Source: Peribacillus simplex (GTDB lineage Bacteria; Bacillota; Bacilli; Bacillales; DSM-1321). From it: a DNA stretch of 64,000 nt. Shown in pieces: positions 33,612 through 42,491 of the stretch (position 1 is the stretch's first letter; every line of letters begins with the position of its first letter). Made by a program: the position numbers and the translations under genes. The notes below the pieces were generated by a model. That model was not told the origin of the DNA and did not search any database. It was given only the letters and a program-made list of their open reading frames with translations. The stretch spans positions 2,570,001 to 2,634,000 of the forward strand of contig NZ_CP126106.1 of NCBI RefSeq assembly GCF_030123325.1. Direction: 5' to 3'.

Positions 33612-34361
33612 ATGATGAATAAAAGAATCGCATTTATTACCGGTGCCGGAAGCGGAATTGGCAGAGAGATTGCAAAAAAATTGGCTTCTCGCAATTTTAA
33701 CATCATCGTGGCTGATATAAATCATGAAAATGCTGAGGAAACGGTTTCTTTAATCGGAAATTCGGGTTTTGAAGCCAGAGCGGTCCATTGTGATGTAACG
33801 AAATTAGAAAGTGTTAAAAAAGCCGTTGAAGAATCCGTGAACCATTATCATAGAATAGATATATTGGTTAATAATGCAGGCTGGGATAAGGTGGAACCTT
33901 TTTTAAAAAGTGATCCTAGCACTTGGAAAAGGATTATCGATATTAATTTACTTGGGCAGATCCATACTTGCAAGGAAATTTTACCTCTCATGATTGAAAA
34001 TGGTTACGGAAAGGTAGTAAATATTGCATCTGATGCCGCTAGAGTAGGATCAAGTGGAGAGGCAGTTTATTCTGCTGCAAAGGGAGGGGTGATTGCTTTC
34101 ACAAAAACGATAGCAAGAGAAATGGCACGTTACAAACTCAACATCAATTGTATTGCGCCAGGTCCTGCTGATACACCCCTATTTCAAGAAATAGGGTCTT
34201 ATAATGAAGGTATAGCAGGCGCCTTGGAAAAAGCGATTCCATTTCGCCGGCTAGCTCAACCAGAGGACATTGCCAGTGCTGTTGCCTATTTCGTTTCGGA
34301 AGATGCAGGGTATATTACGGGGCAAACTCTTTCCGTAAATGGTGGATTAACAATGGTTTAA
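33612..34361 (+). CDS. SDR-family dehydrogenase; probable 2-hydroxycyclohexanecarboxyl-CoA dehydrogenase (BadH-like)
   Basis: A 249-residue classical short-chain dehydrogenase: cofactor motif TGAGSGIG near residue 11, NNAG near 90, and the catalytic Ser-Tyr-Lys set in NIASDAARVG and YSAAKGG. BadH oxidises the 2-hydroxy intermediate before BadI ring opening, which fits its neighbours. The pair of ATG codons at 33612 and 33615 follows GGAGGGGGAA. It ends the cluster; the thiamin promoter begins about 70 bases later, with no clear terminator between. Confidence 0.82.
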   Translation: MMNKRIAFITGAGSGIGREIAKKLASRNFNIIVADINHENAEETVSLIGNSGFEARAVHCDVTKLESVKKAVEESVNHYHRIDILVNNAGWDKVEPFLKSDPSTWKRIIDINLLGQIHTCKEILPLMIENGYGKVVNIASDAARVGSSGEAVYSAAKGGVIAFTKTIAREMARYKLNINCIAPGPADTPLFQEIGSYNEGIAGALEKAIPFRRLAQPEDIASAVAYFVSEDAGYITGQTLSVNGGLTMV

Positions 34362-34429
34362 TCAATCAGGTTAGGTGGTTATGCTAGAGTGAAAGGCAAT
34401 GATTAGGTTGAAAACTTTTTCTAATACGT

Positions 34430-34457
34430 TTGACAATTGGATTTATCGTGTTAATAT
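34430..34457 (+). promoter_or_regulatory. Sigma-A promoter of the thiamin operon
   Basis: TTGACA (34430-34435), 16 bases, TAATAT (34452-34457), about 30 bases upstream of the TPP aptamer. Confidence 0.7.
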
Positions 34458-34487
34458 AAAGGCAAATGAAAATTAAATATACAATTT

Positions 34488-34606
34488 GTACCACTAGGGG
34501 TGCTTTATAGGTAAAAGTTGATTTTACCGCAGAAGCTGAGATTAAAGTATGACTTTAAGACCCTTAGAACCTGATCTGGTTTATACCAGCGTAGGGAAGT
34601 GGGGTC
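34488..34606 (+). ncRNA. TPP riboswitch (THI element)
   Basis: The aptamer contains the conserved strings CTAGGGGTGC (near 34494), GCTGAGAT (near 34536), ACCCTTAGAACCTGATCTGG (near 34560) and AGCGTAGGGAAGTGG (near 34588). With thiamin pyrophosphate bound it should favour the terminator at 34640 and switch off the thiamin operon. Confidence 0.96.
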
Positions 34607-34639
34607 TGGAACAATATGATTCTATATTTTTTCAAGTAC

Positions 34640-34675
34640 AACCACTTTCTTTGCGCTTAAGAAAGTGGTTTTTTG
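34640..34675 (+). terminator. Riboswitch-controlled terminator
   Basis: AACCACTTTCTT (34640-34651) pairs with AAGAAAGTGGTT (34659-34670) and runs into T residues. It lies between the TPP aptamer and tenA and is the expression platform. Confidence 0.9.
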
Positions 34676-34748
34676 TTTGCAAAAAAAGGGGTGTTAAAAG
34701 TTTTTTTCCGTAAGATTCATTGAAAAATACAATTTGGAGGTAATGGAC

Positions 34749-35432
34749 ATGAAGTTTTCAGAGGAAATTCGTCGGGAAGTTGATCACATTTGGGAAGCTA
34801 GTTTTAATCACCCGTTTGTTGCAGGAATTGGAGATGGCACATTGCCATTGGAGTGTTTTCGTTTTTATGTCATGCAAGATGCCTATTATTTATCTCATTT
34901 TGCCAGGGTTCAAGCTTTAGGAGCAGTCAAAGCTACAGATTTACATACAACAAGCAGGCTTGCCGGCCATGCACAAGGAACATATGAAGCGGAGTTGAGG
35001 CTTCATGAGAATTTTTCTGAGAGATTGGGCATCACAAAAGAAGAAAGGGAAGCTTTCAAACCTGCCCCGACTGCTTATGCTTATACTTCCCATATGTATC
35101 GTGCTGCTTATTCGGGACATTTAGGTGATGTTATTGCAGCTATCTTGCCATGTTACTGGCTTTATTATGAAATAGGTGAAAAGCTGCAAGGTTGCACACC
35201 CGAAGAGCCGATTTATCAAGAATGGATAGCGGCTTACGGAGGAGAGTGGTTCCGCACTTTGGTGGAAGAACAAATTGCGAGGCTTGATGAGATTGCTGAA
35301 AAAGTGACGGACGAAGATAAGGAGAGAATGAAAGAGCATTTTATCCTTAGCAGCCAATATGAATACTCATTTTGGGAAATGGCTTATCGTTTAGAGACAT
35401 GGCCTGTGCATCAGGAAACACTGGAAGTATAA
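34749..35432 (+). CDS. tenA: Aminopyrimidine aminohydrolase / thiaminase II TenA
   Basis: It hydrolyses aminomethyl-aminopyrimidine from degraded thiamin to hydroxymethylpyrimidine (HMP) for salvage. With the ATG at 34749 the catalytic residues fall at Asp44, Cys135 (in LPCYWLYYE) and Glu205, as in B. subtilis TenA, which supports that start; GGAGGT lies seven bases upstream. 227 residues. It is the first gene under the TPP riboswitch, directly before an HMP-type transporter. Confidence 0.95.
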   Translation: MKFSEEIRREVDHIWEASFNHPFVAGIGDGTLPLECFRFYVMQDAYYLSHFARVQALGAVKATDLHTTSRLAGHAQGTYEAELRLHENFSERLGITKEEREAFKPAPTAYAYTSHMYRAAYSGHLGDVIAAILPCYWLYYEIGEKLQGCTPEEPIYQEWIAAYGGEWFRTLVEEQIARLDEIAEKVTDEDKERMKEHFILSSQYEYSFWEMAYRLETWPVHQETLEV

Positions 35433-35446
35433 AGGAGAATGAAATA

Positions 35447-36031
35447 ATGAAAAAAGGATTGAAATTAACTGATATATTAGTCACGATCGTGATTGCGGTA
35501 GCATTTGGAGTCGTTTATATCCTTTGGGGTTCGATTTACTATTCCGTTAAACCATTAGGATTACATCTGGATCAACTTATTTATGGAATGTGGTTTATAG
35601 CTGGCCCCGTCGCCTTTTTAATTTTACGGAAACCGGGTGTGGCCCTTTTGGCGGAGATAGCTGCAGCTTCAGGGGAATTCTTTCTAGGTTCTCCTTGGGG
35701 CCTGACCGTACTGCTATATGGGGTGGTCCAAGGTTTGTTCGCGGAACTGGTGTTCATGGCGTTCAAATATAAAAAATTCAATATGTCGGTGGCCGTATTA
35801 GCTGCGGCAGCTTCCTGCCTTGCATCTGTACTAATGGATTTTGCATACGGGGAAATAGGTGCGCTTTCTACTTGGAATCTATCTTTATTCATGATAGCGA
35901 GGTTTGTGGGTTCCATTTTCTTTGCAGGTGTGACTGCCTATTATCTAGTTAAAGTCCTGGAAGCAACAGGAGTAACCAATCTTGTTCGTCCGGTATCCAA
36001 TAAAGATTATGCAGAACTGGATCAAAAGTAG
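35447..36031 (+). CDS. ykoE: ECF transporter substrate-binding membrane subunit YkoE
   Basis: A 194-residue integral membrane protein with about six hydrophobic helices. It matches the YkoE family of S components (DILVTIVIAVAFGVVYILWG near the start; AAASGEFFLGSPWG near 90). In thiamin-regulated operons YkoEDC is predicted to import HMP or a related thiamin precursor. The ATG at 35447 has AAAGGAG upstream. Confidence 0.9.
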   Translation: MKKGLKLTDILVTIVIAVAFGVVYILWGSIYYSVKPLGLHLDQLIYGMWFIAGPVAFLILRKPGVALLAEIAAASGEFFLGSPWGLTVLLYGVVQGLFAELVFMAFKYKKFNMSVAVLAAAASCLASVLMDFAYGEIGALSTWNLSLFMIARFVGSIFFAGVTAYYLVKVLEATGVTNLVRPVSNKDYAELDQK

Positions 36032-36041
36032 GTTGAGGGCC

Positions 36042-37505
36042 ATGGAACCAATCATTTCTGTTGAGAAGTTAAGAATGAAATATCCCGGTGATGAATCTTT
36101 GATTTTCAAGGACCTATCCTTATCGTTTGATAAAGGGGAAAAGGTACTATTGTTGGGACCATCAGGATGTGGTAAGTCCACTCTTTTGCAAGTGTTAGGC
36201 GGATTGATTCCGAATTCCATCGAAGTACCGATGAAAGCGGAGAAATTGAAATGCCCTTCTTCATGGGGATATGTTTTTCAAGACCCTGATAGTCAGTTTT
36301 GCATGCCATTTGCCGATGAGGAAATCGCCTTCGTCCTTGAGAATCTTTCCGTCCCTAAAGATGAAATGAAAGGGAAAATCCAAAATCATCTCCGTAAAGT
36401 AGGATTGAACCTAGGCCATACAAGTATCGGAACATTATCAGGCGGGATGAAACAACGTCTGGCAATCGCTTCAGTATTGGCCCTTGAACCAGAAGTGATA
36501 TTTTTGGATGAACCGACCGCCATGCTTGATCCGGAAGGAACAAAAGAAATCTGGGACTTGTTGAAGGAAGTTGGACGAGACAAAACGGTTATAATCGTCG
36601 AGCATAAAATTGACCATGTTTTAGAATTCATTGATCGAATCGTGCTTTTTAATGATGATGGTCAAATCATGGCTGATGGTCCAAGGGACACCATTCTTTC
36701 ACAATATAAAAATGAAATGAAAGAATATGGAATATGGTTTCCAGGTGTTTGGGATGAATATGTACAGAAGCATGCACCCATTCGTGAACATCAATTTACA
36801 GAAGGTTCACCCTTTATGCATGTGCAAGGGTTTAGCGGTTTTCGGAATAAAGAGGAAAAAATCAAGGTTGAAGAGCTGAAGGTTCATTCAGGGGAATGGA
36901 TTGTAATCAGGGGAGAAAATGGTGCGGGCAAGAGTACTCTTTTGCATGCACTGATGCAGTTCATAAAAACGAATGGTAAGTATGAATTAATGGGGACCCC
37001 CATTAAAAGGGTGAAAAACCCAACGGAGGATATGACGTTTGTCTTTCAAAATCCTGAGTTTCAGTTCGTTGCAAATACTGTATATGAAGAGATTGCCTAT
37101 TCATTGCGAATTGACAAAAGGCCGCAGCAAGAAATAGATGAGAGAGTCCGCTCATTGCTTAAAGTGTTCCGCCTTGAGGCACATCGGGATAAACATCCGT
37201 TTCAATTATCAATGGGTCAAAAGCGTCGCTTAAGCGTAGCTGCTTCAATCGTAATAGACAAAAAAATCATTCTCCTTGATGAGCCGACCTTTGGCCAAGA
37301 TTCGAAAAATACCTTTGCATTACTGGAATGGTTTGAGGAATATCGAAGGCGCGGAATAACAGTGATCATGGTAACTCATGACGATCATATTTCAAAAAAC
37401 TTTGCAACCAGGATCTGGACGGTTAAGGACGGAAACGTAATAAGTGATGAAAATATTGCGCAATCAGGATTAGTGGAGACCAAAGTTAAAAGGAGTGTCA
37501 TGTAA
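36042..37505 (+). CDS. ykoD: ECF transporter ATP-binding protein YkoD (two ABC domains)
   Basis: A 487-residue fusion of two ABC ATPases. Domain 1 has Walker A GPSGCGKST near 36 and signature LSGGMKQRLA near 142. Domain 2 has Walker A GENGAGKST near 285 and a degenerate signature LSMGQKRRLS near 388, with Walker B IILLDEP in each half. It powers YkoE with the YkoC permease. ATG 36042 follows GGTTGAGGG; the open frame upstream overlaps ykoE and looks spurious. The ykoC ATG follows the stop with no gap. Confidence 0.93.
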   Translation: MEPIISVEKLRMKYPGDESLIFKDLSLSFDKGEKVLLLGPSGCGKSTLLQVLGGLIPNSIEVPMKAEKLKCPSSWGYVFQDPDSQFCMPFADEEIAFVLENLSVPKDEMKGKIQNHLRKVGLNLGHTSIGTLSGGMKQRLAIASVLALEPEVIFLDEPTAMLDPEGTKEIWDLLKEVGRDKTVIIVEHKIDHVLEFIDRIVLFNDDGQIMADGPRDTILSQYKNEMKEYGIWFPGVWDEYVQKHAPIREHQFTEGSPFMHVQGFSGFRNKEEKIKVEELKVHSGEWIVIRGENGAGKSTLLHALMQFIKTNGKYELMGTPIKRVKNPTEDMTFVFQNPEFQFVANTVYEEIAYSLRIDKRPQQEIDERVRSLLKVFRLEAHRDKHPFQLSMGQKRRLSVAASIVIDKKIILLDEPTFGQDSKNTFALLEWFEEYRRRGITVIMVTHDDHISKNFATRIWTVKDGNVISDENIAQSGLVETKVKRSVM

Positions 37506-38282
37506 ATGAATGATACAAATGCAGAAACATGGCTCCATGGAATTAATCCAAGCCTTAAACTTGGTGTACTGATCGTGTTATGCATCGTGGCGTTATTCAT
37601 TCATGACCTGAATTATATGATGAATATCACCATTGGCGTATTACTTTTATTTTTATTTTTTACCGGGCATTCGATAAAACGCATCTTACTTATGTCGATT
37701 CCCTTTTGTTTCATTTTTATATCCACCTCTTCCGCAATGATATTATTCGGGCAAGGTAAGACGCTCTGGTTTGAGTGGGGCCTGATATCGGTAACGGAAG
37801 AAAGTTTCATGAGGGGATTACTGGTAGGCTTTCGAGCCTTGTTCTTTGCGGCCCTTGGTTTAACTTTTTCCTTAACGACGAGACCAGTGAACTTGTTTTA
37901 TTCGTTAATGCAGCAAGTTAAGCTTAAACCGAAATATGCCTATAGTTTCATGGCGGCATTAAGGCTGATTCCCATCATGATGGAGGAGTTCCAAACGATA
38001 CGAAACGCGATGAAGGTACGCGGTTTCGAAAGGGGAAAAGGGATAAGATCGGTATATTTTAAAATGAAAGCCTATTCCATCCCGTTGTTATCCGGAAGCA
38101 TCAGACGTGCTCACCGAATCGCGGTTGCGATGGAGGCAAAGCGATTTACAGACACTCGGGATCGAACATACTATTATGAATTTGGGTTTTCAAAAAAGGA
38201 TCATGGTTTCATTTTGTATTTTATCATCCTGCTGTTGGCCGGCTTTTATCTATCGATTCAATTCCCGTTAGTATCTATTTGA
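37506..38282 (+). CDS. ykoC: ECF transporter transmembrane coupling protein YkoC
   Basis: The 258-residue T component of the ECF transporter, with N-terminal and C-terminal helices flanking a cytosolic coupling segment. The two short coupling motifs are visible as MAALRLIPIMMEEFQTIRNAMKVRG (two pieces near 155-180) and SGSIRRAHRIAVAMEAKRF (near 200), each with the Ala-Arg pattern. The start directly abuts the ykoD stop, with AAGGAG nine bases upstream. Confidence 0.92.
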   Translation: MNDTNAETWLHGINPSLKLGVLIVLCIVALFIHDLNYMMNITIGVLLLFLFFTGHSIKRILLMSIPFCFIFISTSSAMILFGQGKTLWFEWGLISVTEESFMRGLLVGFRALFFAALGLTFSLTTRPVNLFYSLMQQVKLKPKYAYSFMAALRLIPIMMEEFQTIRNAMKVRGFERGKGIRSVYFKMKAYSIPLLSGSIRRAHRIAVAMEAKRFTDTRDRTYYYEFGFSKKDHGFILYFIILLLAGFYLSIQFPLVSI

Positions 38283-38322
38283 TTTTATGAGATTGTAATT
38301 TTACTAGTTAGGGGTTCTTAGT

Positions 38323-38934
38323 ATGAATGCACATGAATTGCATATTATTTCTACTGGGAAACAGTCAATTGAAAAGTTTGTTGAGATCGCTTCAAACATT
38401 CAGGAACATGTTGATTTCTTTTATCTAAGGGAAAAGCAAATGAGTGCATCGGAACTCTATCGAGCAGTGACCCTATTACATGATAATAAGATTCCGCTTT
38501 CTAAGATCGTCATTAATGACCGGGTGGATGTAGCCTGGGTACACAAAGTATTTGGTGTGCAATTGGCATTTCATAGTTTAGATGCGGGAGTCGTAAAAGG
38601 AGCATTTCCAGGGATGAATGTTGGCTGTTCGATCCATTCCATGGATGAAGCGAAAGCTGCATTCAGCAAAGGAGCCAATTACGCGATTTATGGACATGTT
38701 TTTGAAACCGATTCAAAAATCGGACTTCCTCCTAAGGGAGTTAAGGAGCTTCATGAAATCACAAGAAATGTCAATCTTCCGATAATTGCGATAGGCGGAA
38801 TAACACCATTCAATTGCCAAGTCGTGCTGGATGCGGGGGCACGCGGAATTGCCGTCATGTCAGGTGTGCTTGAATCTGAAAATCCGATTAAAGCCGTTAA
38901 AGAATATTCGAAGTCTTTGGGAAAGGAGACATAA
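38323..38934 (+). CDS. tenI: Thiazole tautomerase TenI
   Basis: It aromatises the thiazole carboxylate phosphate made by ThiG. The TIM barrel is related to thiamin phosphate synthase: HIISTGKQ at the start, FFYLREKQM near 32, INDRVDVAW near 64, and the catalytic His near 125 in IYGHVFETDSK. That His replaces the ThiE-type residues and argues for TenI. 203 residues; directly upstream of thiO. Confidence 0.92.
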   Translation: MNAHELHIISTGKQSIEKFVEIASNIQEHVDFFYLREKQMSASELYRAVTLLHDNKIPLSKIVINDRVDVAWVHKVFGVQLAFHSLDAGVVKGAFPGMNVGCSIHSMDEAKAAFSKGANYAIYGHVFETDSKIGLPPKGVKELHEITRNVNLPIIAIGGITPFNCQVVLDAGARGIAVMSGVLESENPIKAVKEYSKSLGKET

Positions 38935-38935
38935 G

Positions 38936-40060
38936 ATGAATTCCATATATGATGCAATCATTGTTGGGGGAGGAGTAATAGGTGGATCCATCGCTTTTCA
39001 ATTAGCCAAACGAGGTAAAAAGGTCCTCTTATTGGAAAAAGATCGACTCGCCAGTAAAGCATCCAGTGCTGCAGCCGGGATGTTAGGGGCACAATCCGAG
39101 TTGGATGCTGATAACCCGCTTTTTACATTGGCAAGCCAAAGCAGGGGGATGTTTCCTGCACTGGCGGAAGAATTAAAAGACATAAGTGGAGTAGACATCG
39201 AATTTGTGAACAAGGGCATGTTTAAGGTGGCGCTAACGAATGATCAGGTAGCCGAGTTGAAGAACATGATCAATGTCCAGCAAGAAGCGGGACTTGAGGC
39301 TGAATGGCTATCGACTGCCGAAATAAGAAAAACGGAACCGCTTCTATCGGATGAGATTAAGGGGGCCATGTTCATTCCGAAGGATGGACAAGTTTCAGCC
39401 ACTAGGCTGTCGCTCGCATTTACTGAATCTGCAGCTGCCCTTGGTGTAGACATAAAGGAGTTTGTTCATGTCTCTGATTTAGTTACGGAAAACGGATGTG
39501 TGACGGGAGTGGTCACGAACATAGGTGGATTTTCAAGTGAAAATGTCATCGTGGCAGGTGGGGCTTGGAGTGCTTTCCTCCTTGAAAAAACAGGGATGAG
39601 ACTCGACAGTTATCCAGTAAAGGGTGAGTGCTTTTCCGTCCTGACCGATCGTCCATTGCTTGAAAAGACAATCTTCTCACATGGCTGTTATCTTGTGCCC
39701 AAAGTTGGTGGAAGAATCATTGTCGGGGCAACGGTTAAAGCGAACACTTTCGATCAAAAGGTAAGTCTTGACGGGATTTCTGCGTTAATAGAAAAGGCAA
39801 CGCAATTGCTTCCGGCGATTAAAGGAACCGAATTGGAAAAGACATGGGCAGGGATACGCCCCCAAACTGGGGACGGCTTGCCGTACTTTGGTGAACATCC
39901 AGCATGCAAAGGACTTTTCATTGCAACGGGGCACTACAGGAATGGCATCCTGCTTTCTCCAATTACAGGTGTACTTATAGCTGATCTTTTAGAAAGGAAG
40001 ATAAATGCCGAATGGTCCGCTTTTCGACTGGATCGTTCGATACAGACTCTTTTTTCTTAA
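38936..40060 (+). CDS. thiO: Glycine oxidase ThiO
   Basis: An FAD enzyme that oxidises glycine to the imine needed for the thiazole ring. N-terminal dinucleotide motif IIVGGGVIGGSIAFQLAKRG (residues about 8-27), SSAAAGMLGAQ near 43, and a C-terminal GIRPQTGDGLPYFG and GHYRNGILLSPIT fit ThiO. 374 residues. The ATG at 38936 follows GGAGACATAAG, just after tenI. It overlaps the region of the thiS ribosome-binding site. Confidence 0.94.
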   Translation: MNSIYDAIIVGGGVIGGSIAFQLAKRGKKVLLLEKDRLASKASSAAAGMLGAQSELDADNPLFTLASQSRGMFPALAEELKDISGVDIEFVNKGMFKVALTNDQVAELKNMINVQQEAGLEAEWLSTAEIRKTEPLLSDEIKGAMFIPKDGQVSATRLSLAFTESAAALGVDIKEFVHVSDLVTENGCVTGVVTNIGGFSSENVIVAGGAWSAFLLEKTGMRLDSYPVKGECFSVLTDRPLLEKTIFSHGCYLVPKVGGRIIVGATVKANTFDQKVSLDGISALIEKATQLLPAIKGTELEKTWAGIRPQTGDGLPYFGEHPACKGLFIATGHYRNGILLSPITGVLIADLLERKINAEWSAFRLDRSIQTLFS

Positions 40061-40074
40061 TGGAGGTGGATGAA

Positions 40075-40278
40075 TTGGAATTGATTATTAACGGGGAAAA
40101 AATACGGATTCCTGCTGATGAATCAACAGTTACAGGGCTTTTGCAACACTTTGATTTACATCAAAAAGTGGTGATCGTTGAATTGAATGATGAAATATTA
40201 GCAAAAGAAAGTCTAAGTGAAACACTTTTGTCAAATGGAGACAAGGTAGAGATTGTACATTTTGTAGGAGGCGGATGA
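40075..40278 (+). CDS. thiS: Sulfur carrier protein ThiS
   Basis: A 67-residue beta-grasp ubiquitin-like carrier. It ends in the obligatory Gly-Gly (VHFVGGG), which is adenylated by ThiF and charged with sulfur. LIINGEKIRIP at the start and KVVIVELNDEILAKE in the middle are typical. I chose TTG 40075 because GGAGGTG lies seven bases upstream and the family begins with this strand; an ATG at 40060 overlaps the thiO stop. Confidence 0.92.
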   Translation: MELIINGEKIRIPADESTVTGLLQHFDLHQKVVIVELNDEILAKESLSETLLSNGDKVEIVHFVGGG

Positions 40279-40279
40279 T

Positions 40280-41047
40280 ATGTTAAAGATAGGTTCTTAT
40301 GAATTTTCTTCAAGATTGTTATTAGGTACGGGAAAGTATCCAAACTTCGATGTTCAAAAGCAATCAGTGGAGGTTTCGGAGACGGAAATATTAACATTTG
40401 CGGTCCGGAGAATGAATATTTTTGAAGCCAGTCAGCCCAATTTTTTAGAAAAGCTTGATTTGAAAAAATACACACTCCTTCCCAATACAGCAGGAGCTAA
40501 AACTGCTAAAGAAGCAGTGCGCATAGCCCATCTTGCAAAGGCATCTGGCTTATGTGACATGATTAAGGTAGAAGTCATTGGCTGTCAAAAAACACTGCTG
40601 CCTGATCCGATTGAAACCTTGAAAGCTGCTGAAGAATTAGTGAAACTGGGATTCACCGTATTACCCTATACTTCTGATGACGTGTTGCTCGCCAAGCGCC
40701 TGGAAGAAGTGGGATGCCATGCTATTATGCCTGGCGCTTCACCAATTGGCTCTGGTCAGGGCATTTTAAATCCGCTGAACTTACGATTCATCATGGAACA
40801 ATCTGAGGTTCCTGTAATTGTCGATGCAGGGATTGGAACGCCTTCCGATGCGGCAATCGCCATGGAATTAGGGGCGGATGGCGTATTGCTTAACACTGCT
40901 GTTTCCGGCGCAAAAGACCCCGTAAAAATGGCGAAAGCAATGAAACTTGCCATTGAGGCAGGTCGATTAGGGTATGAAGCAGGAAGAATCGCAAAAAATG
41001 ATTACGCGATAGCAAGCAGCCCAGTTGAAGGGTTGAGCATTGGATGA
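40280..41047 (+). CDS. thiG: Thiazole synthase ThiG
   Basis: It condenses deoxyxylulose phosphate, the glycine imine and ThiS thiocarboxylate into the thiazole. LLLGTGKYPNF near 14, Schiff-base Lys near 96 in MIKVEVIG, MPGASPIGSGQGI (near 152) and GADGVLLNTAVSGAKDP near 200 are all present. 255 residues. It starts one base after the thiS stop and overlaps thiF by four bases. Confidence 0.96.
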   Translation: MLKIGSYEFSSRLLLGTGKYPNFDVQKQSVEVSETEILTFAVRRMNIFEASQPNFLEKLDLKKYTLLPNTAGAKTAKEAVRIAHLAKASGLCDMIKVEVIGCQKTLLPDPIETLKAAEELVKLGFTVLPYTSDDVLLAKRLEEVGCHAIMPGASPIGSGQGILNPLNLRFIMEQSEVPVIVDAGIGTPSDAAIAMELGADGVLLNTAVSGAKDPVKMAKAMKLAIEAGRLGYEAGRIAKNDYAIASSPVEGLSIG

Positions 41048-42063
41048 ATGAACGTTATTCACGTCAAGAACTTTTTGGACCTATAGGGGAAGAAGGGCAA
41101 TTGAAAATTCGCAAAAAACACGTTTTGGTGATTGGAGCGGGTGCTCTCGGTACGGGGAGTGCAGAAGGTCTTGTACGGGCAGGAATTGGGAAACTCACCA
41201 TTGTGGACAGAGATTATGTAGAGTGGAGCAACCTTCAAAGACAACAGCTTTATTGTGAAGATGATGCACAAAAAAGAATACCGAAAGCAGTGGCAGCAAA
41301 GAATCGTTTGAATGCGCTAAATTCGGACGTTATCGTAAAATCGCATGTGATGGATGTTTCGGTTGATGAATTGGCGAAGCTTGTTGAAGGTGTGGATTTA
41401 ATATTGGATGCCACAGATAATTTCGATACGAGGATGCTTATAAACGATACTGCGCAAAAATATCATAAACCTTGGATTTACGGTGCCTGTGTAGGGAGTT
41501 ATGGGATAAGTTACACGATGATCCCAGAGGCGACACCATGTTTGAATTGTTTGCTGGAAACGGTTCCAATCGGAGGACTGACATGTGATACGGCTGGAAT
41601 CATCAGCCCTGCTGTTCAAACGGTCGTTGCCCATCAACTGACGGAAGCATTGAAAATCCTTGTGGAAGATTTTGAATCACTAAGAAACAAAATCGTTTCA
41701 TTTGATCTTTGGAAAAATGAACATTCATCCATAAATGTAGCGCAATTAAAAAAAGATTCTTGTTTGTCATGCGGGTCAAATCGAACATATCCCCATCTCT
41801 CCTATTCAAATCGAACGAAAACGGCCGTTTTATGCGGAAGGGATTCTGTCCAGATTCGGCCGGCGATGAATCTTGAAAGAGACTTAGCGGAAATCGAAAA
41901 AAATCTTCTCGCACAAGGCGGTAAGATCGTCAGGAATCCTTATTTACTTTCATTTACGATCGGAACCCATCGGTTGGTCGTTTTTACAGATGGGCGGGCG
42001 TTGATTCATGGAACAAAAGATATTGCTGAAGCAAAAACGTTATATCATCGTTATATTGGCTGA
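41044..42063 (+). CDS. thiF: ThiS adenylyltransferase ThiF (MoeB/E1 family)
   Basis: It adenylates the ThiS C-terminus. YSRQELFGPIGEEGQ at the start, the Rossmann GAGALGTGSAEGLVRAGIG near 32, and DRDYVEWSNLQRQQL near 57 are E1-family hallmarks. Zn-type CxxC pairs occur at CLNCLLE and CLSCGSN. A C-terminal extension of about 90 residues makes it 339 residues long, as in Bacillus ThiF. It ends the thiamin operon; no thiD, thiE or thiM lies in the window. Confidence 0.93.
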   Translation: MNERYSRQELFGPIGEEGQLKIRKKHVLVIGAGALGTGSAEGLVRAGIGKLTIVDRDYVEWSNLQRQQLYCEDDAQKRIPKAVAAKNRLNALNSDVIVKSHVMDVSVDELAKLVEGVDLILDATDNFDTRMLINDTAQKYHKPWIYGACVGSYGISYTMIPEATPCLNCLLETVPIGGLTCDTAGIISPAVQTVVAHQLTEALKILVEDFESLRNKIVSFDLWKNEHSSINVAQLKKDSCLSCGSNRTYPHLSYSNRTKTAVLCGRDSVQIRPAMNLERDLAEIEKNLLAQGGKIVRNPYLLSFTIGTHRLVVFTDGRALIHGTKDIAEAKTLYHRYIG

Positions 42064-42173
42064 ACTGTAATAATGGAATGACTAAGACCTAAAACGTTAA
42101 TATCAGTTGTCTATATAATAGGAAGGAATCGAAAATCATTTTTGTGATTTATGTGTTCACAAATAATAAAACG

Positions 42174-42209
42174 AAAGCGGTGTCTGCCTTTTCCGGGCGG
42201 CACCGCTTT
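42174..42209 (-). terminator. Terminator of sspP
   Basis: AAAGCGGTG (42174-42182) pairs with CACCGCTTT (42201-42209). Read on the minus strand it follows sspP and is trailed by a T-rich stretch. Confidence 0.6.
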
Positions 42210-42234
42210 GTGTTGGAACGCTTATTTAAGCAGC

Positions 42235-42378
42235 CTACATATCATGACTGCTATTATGCTTCTGACGGGAGTGCTGTCTGTTTTTTACCTTATGAGAACC
42301 GCTTAACGGTGCAGGTTGACCTGGGTTATTTCCTTTAGGTGCATTTTTTCGAATATCTTTACCATCGTTTTTGTTCAT
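42235..42378 (-). CDS. sspP: Small acid-soluble spore protein P (SspP)
   Basis: A 47-residue spore protein made late in the forespore. KNAPKGNNPGQPAPLSGSHK and the tail RQKHNSSHDM match B. subtilis SspP closely. AGGAGGG lies before the ATG on the minus strand. As in B. subtilis it sits in the sspO/citB neighbourhood, but an oppositely oriented 87-residue gene separates it from sspO. Confidence 0.93.
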   Translation of the reverse strand: MNKNDGKDIRKNAPKGNNPGQPAPLSGSHKVKNRQHSRQKHNSSHDM

Positions 42379-42491
42379 GTGCGATCCCTCCTATCTCTTA
42401 AGATAATCAGTCCGTGAAATTTTATTCACATACATATATTTGCAATCCTCGTACATGCTATGGATGGACACTAATTAAGGAGCTGAACCAA

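Noticed and set aside
42144..42338. 64-codon plus-strand ORF after thiF
   Set aside because: It is antisense to sspP, whose protein is clearly recognisable, and runs through the sspP terminator.
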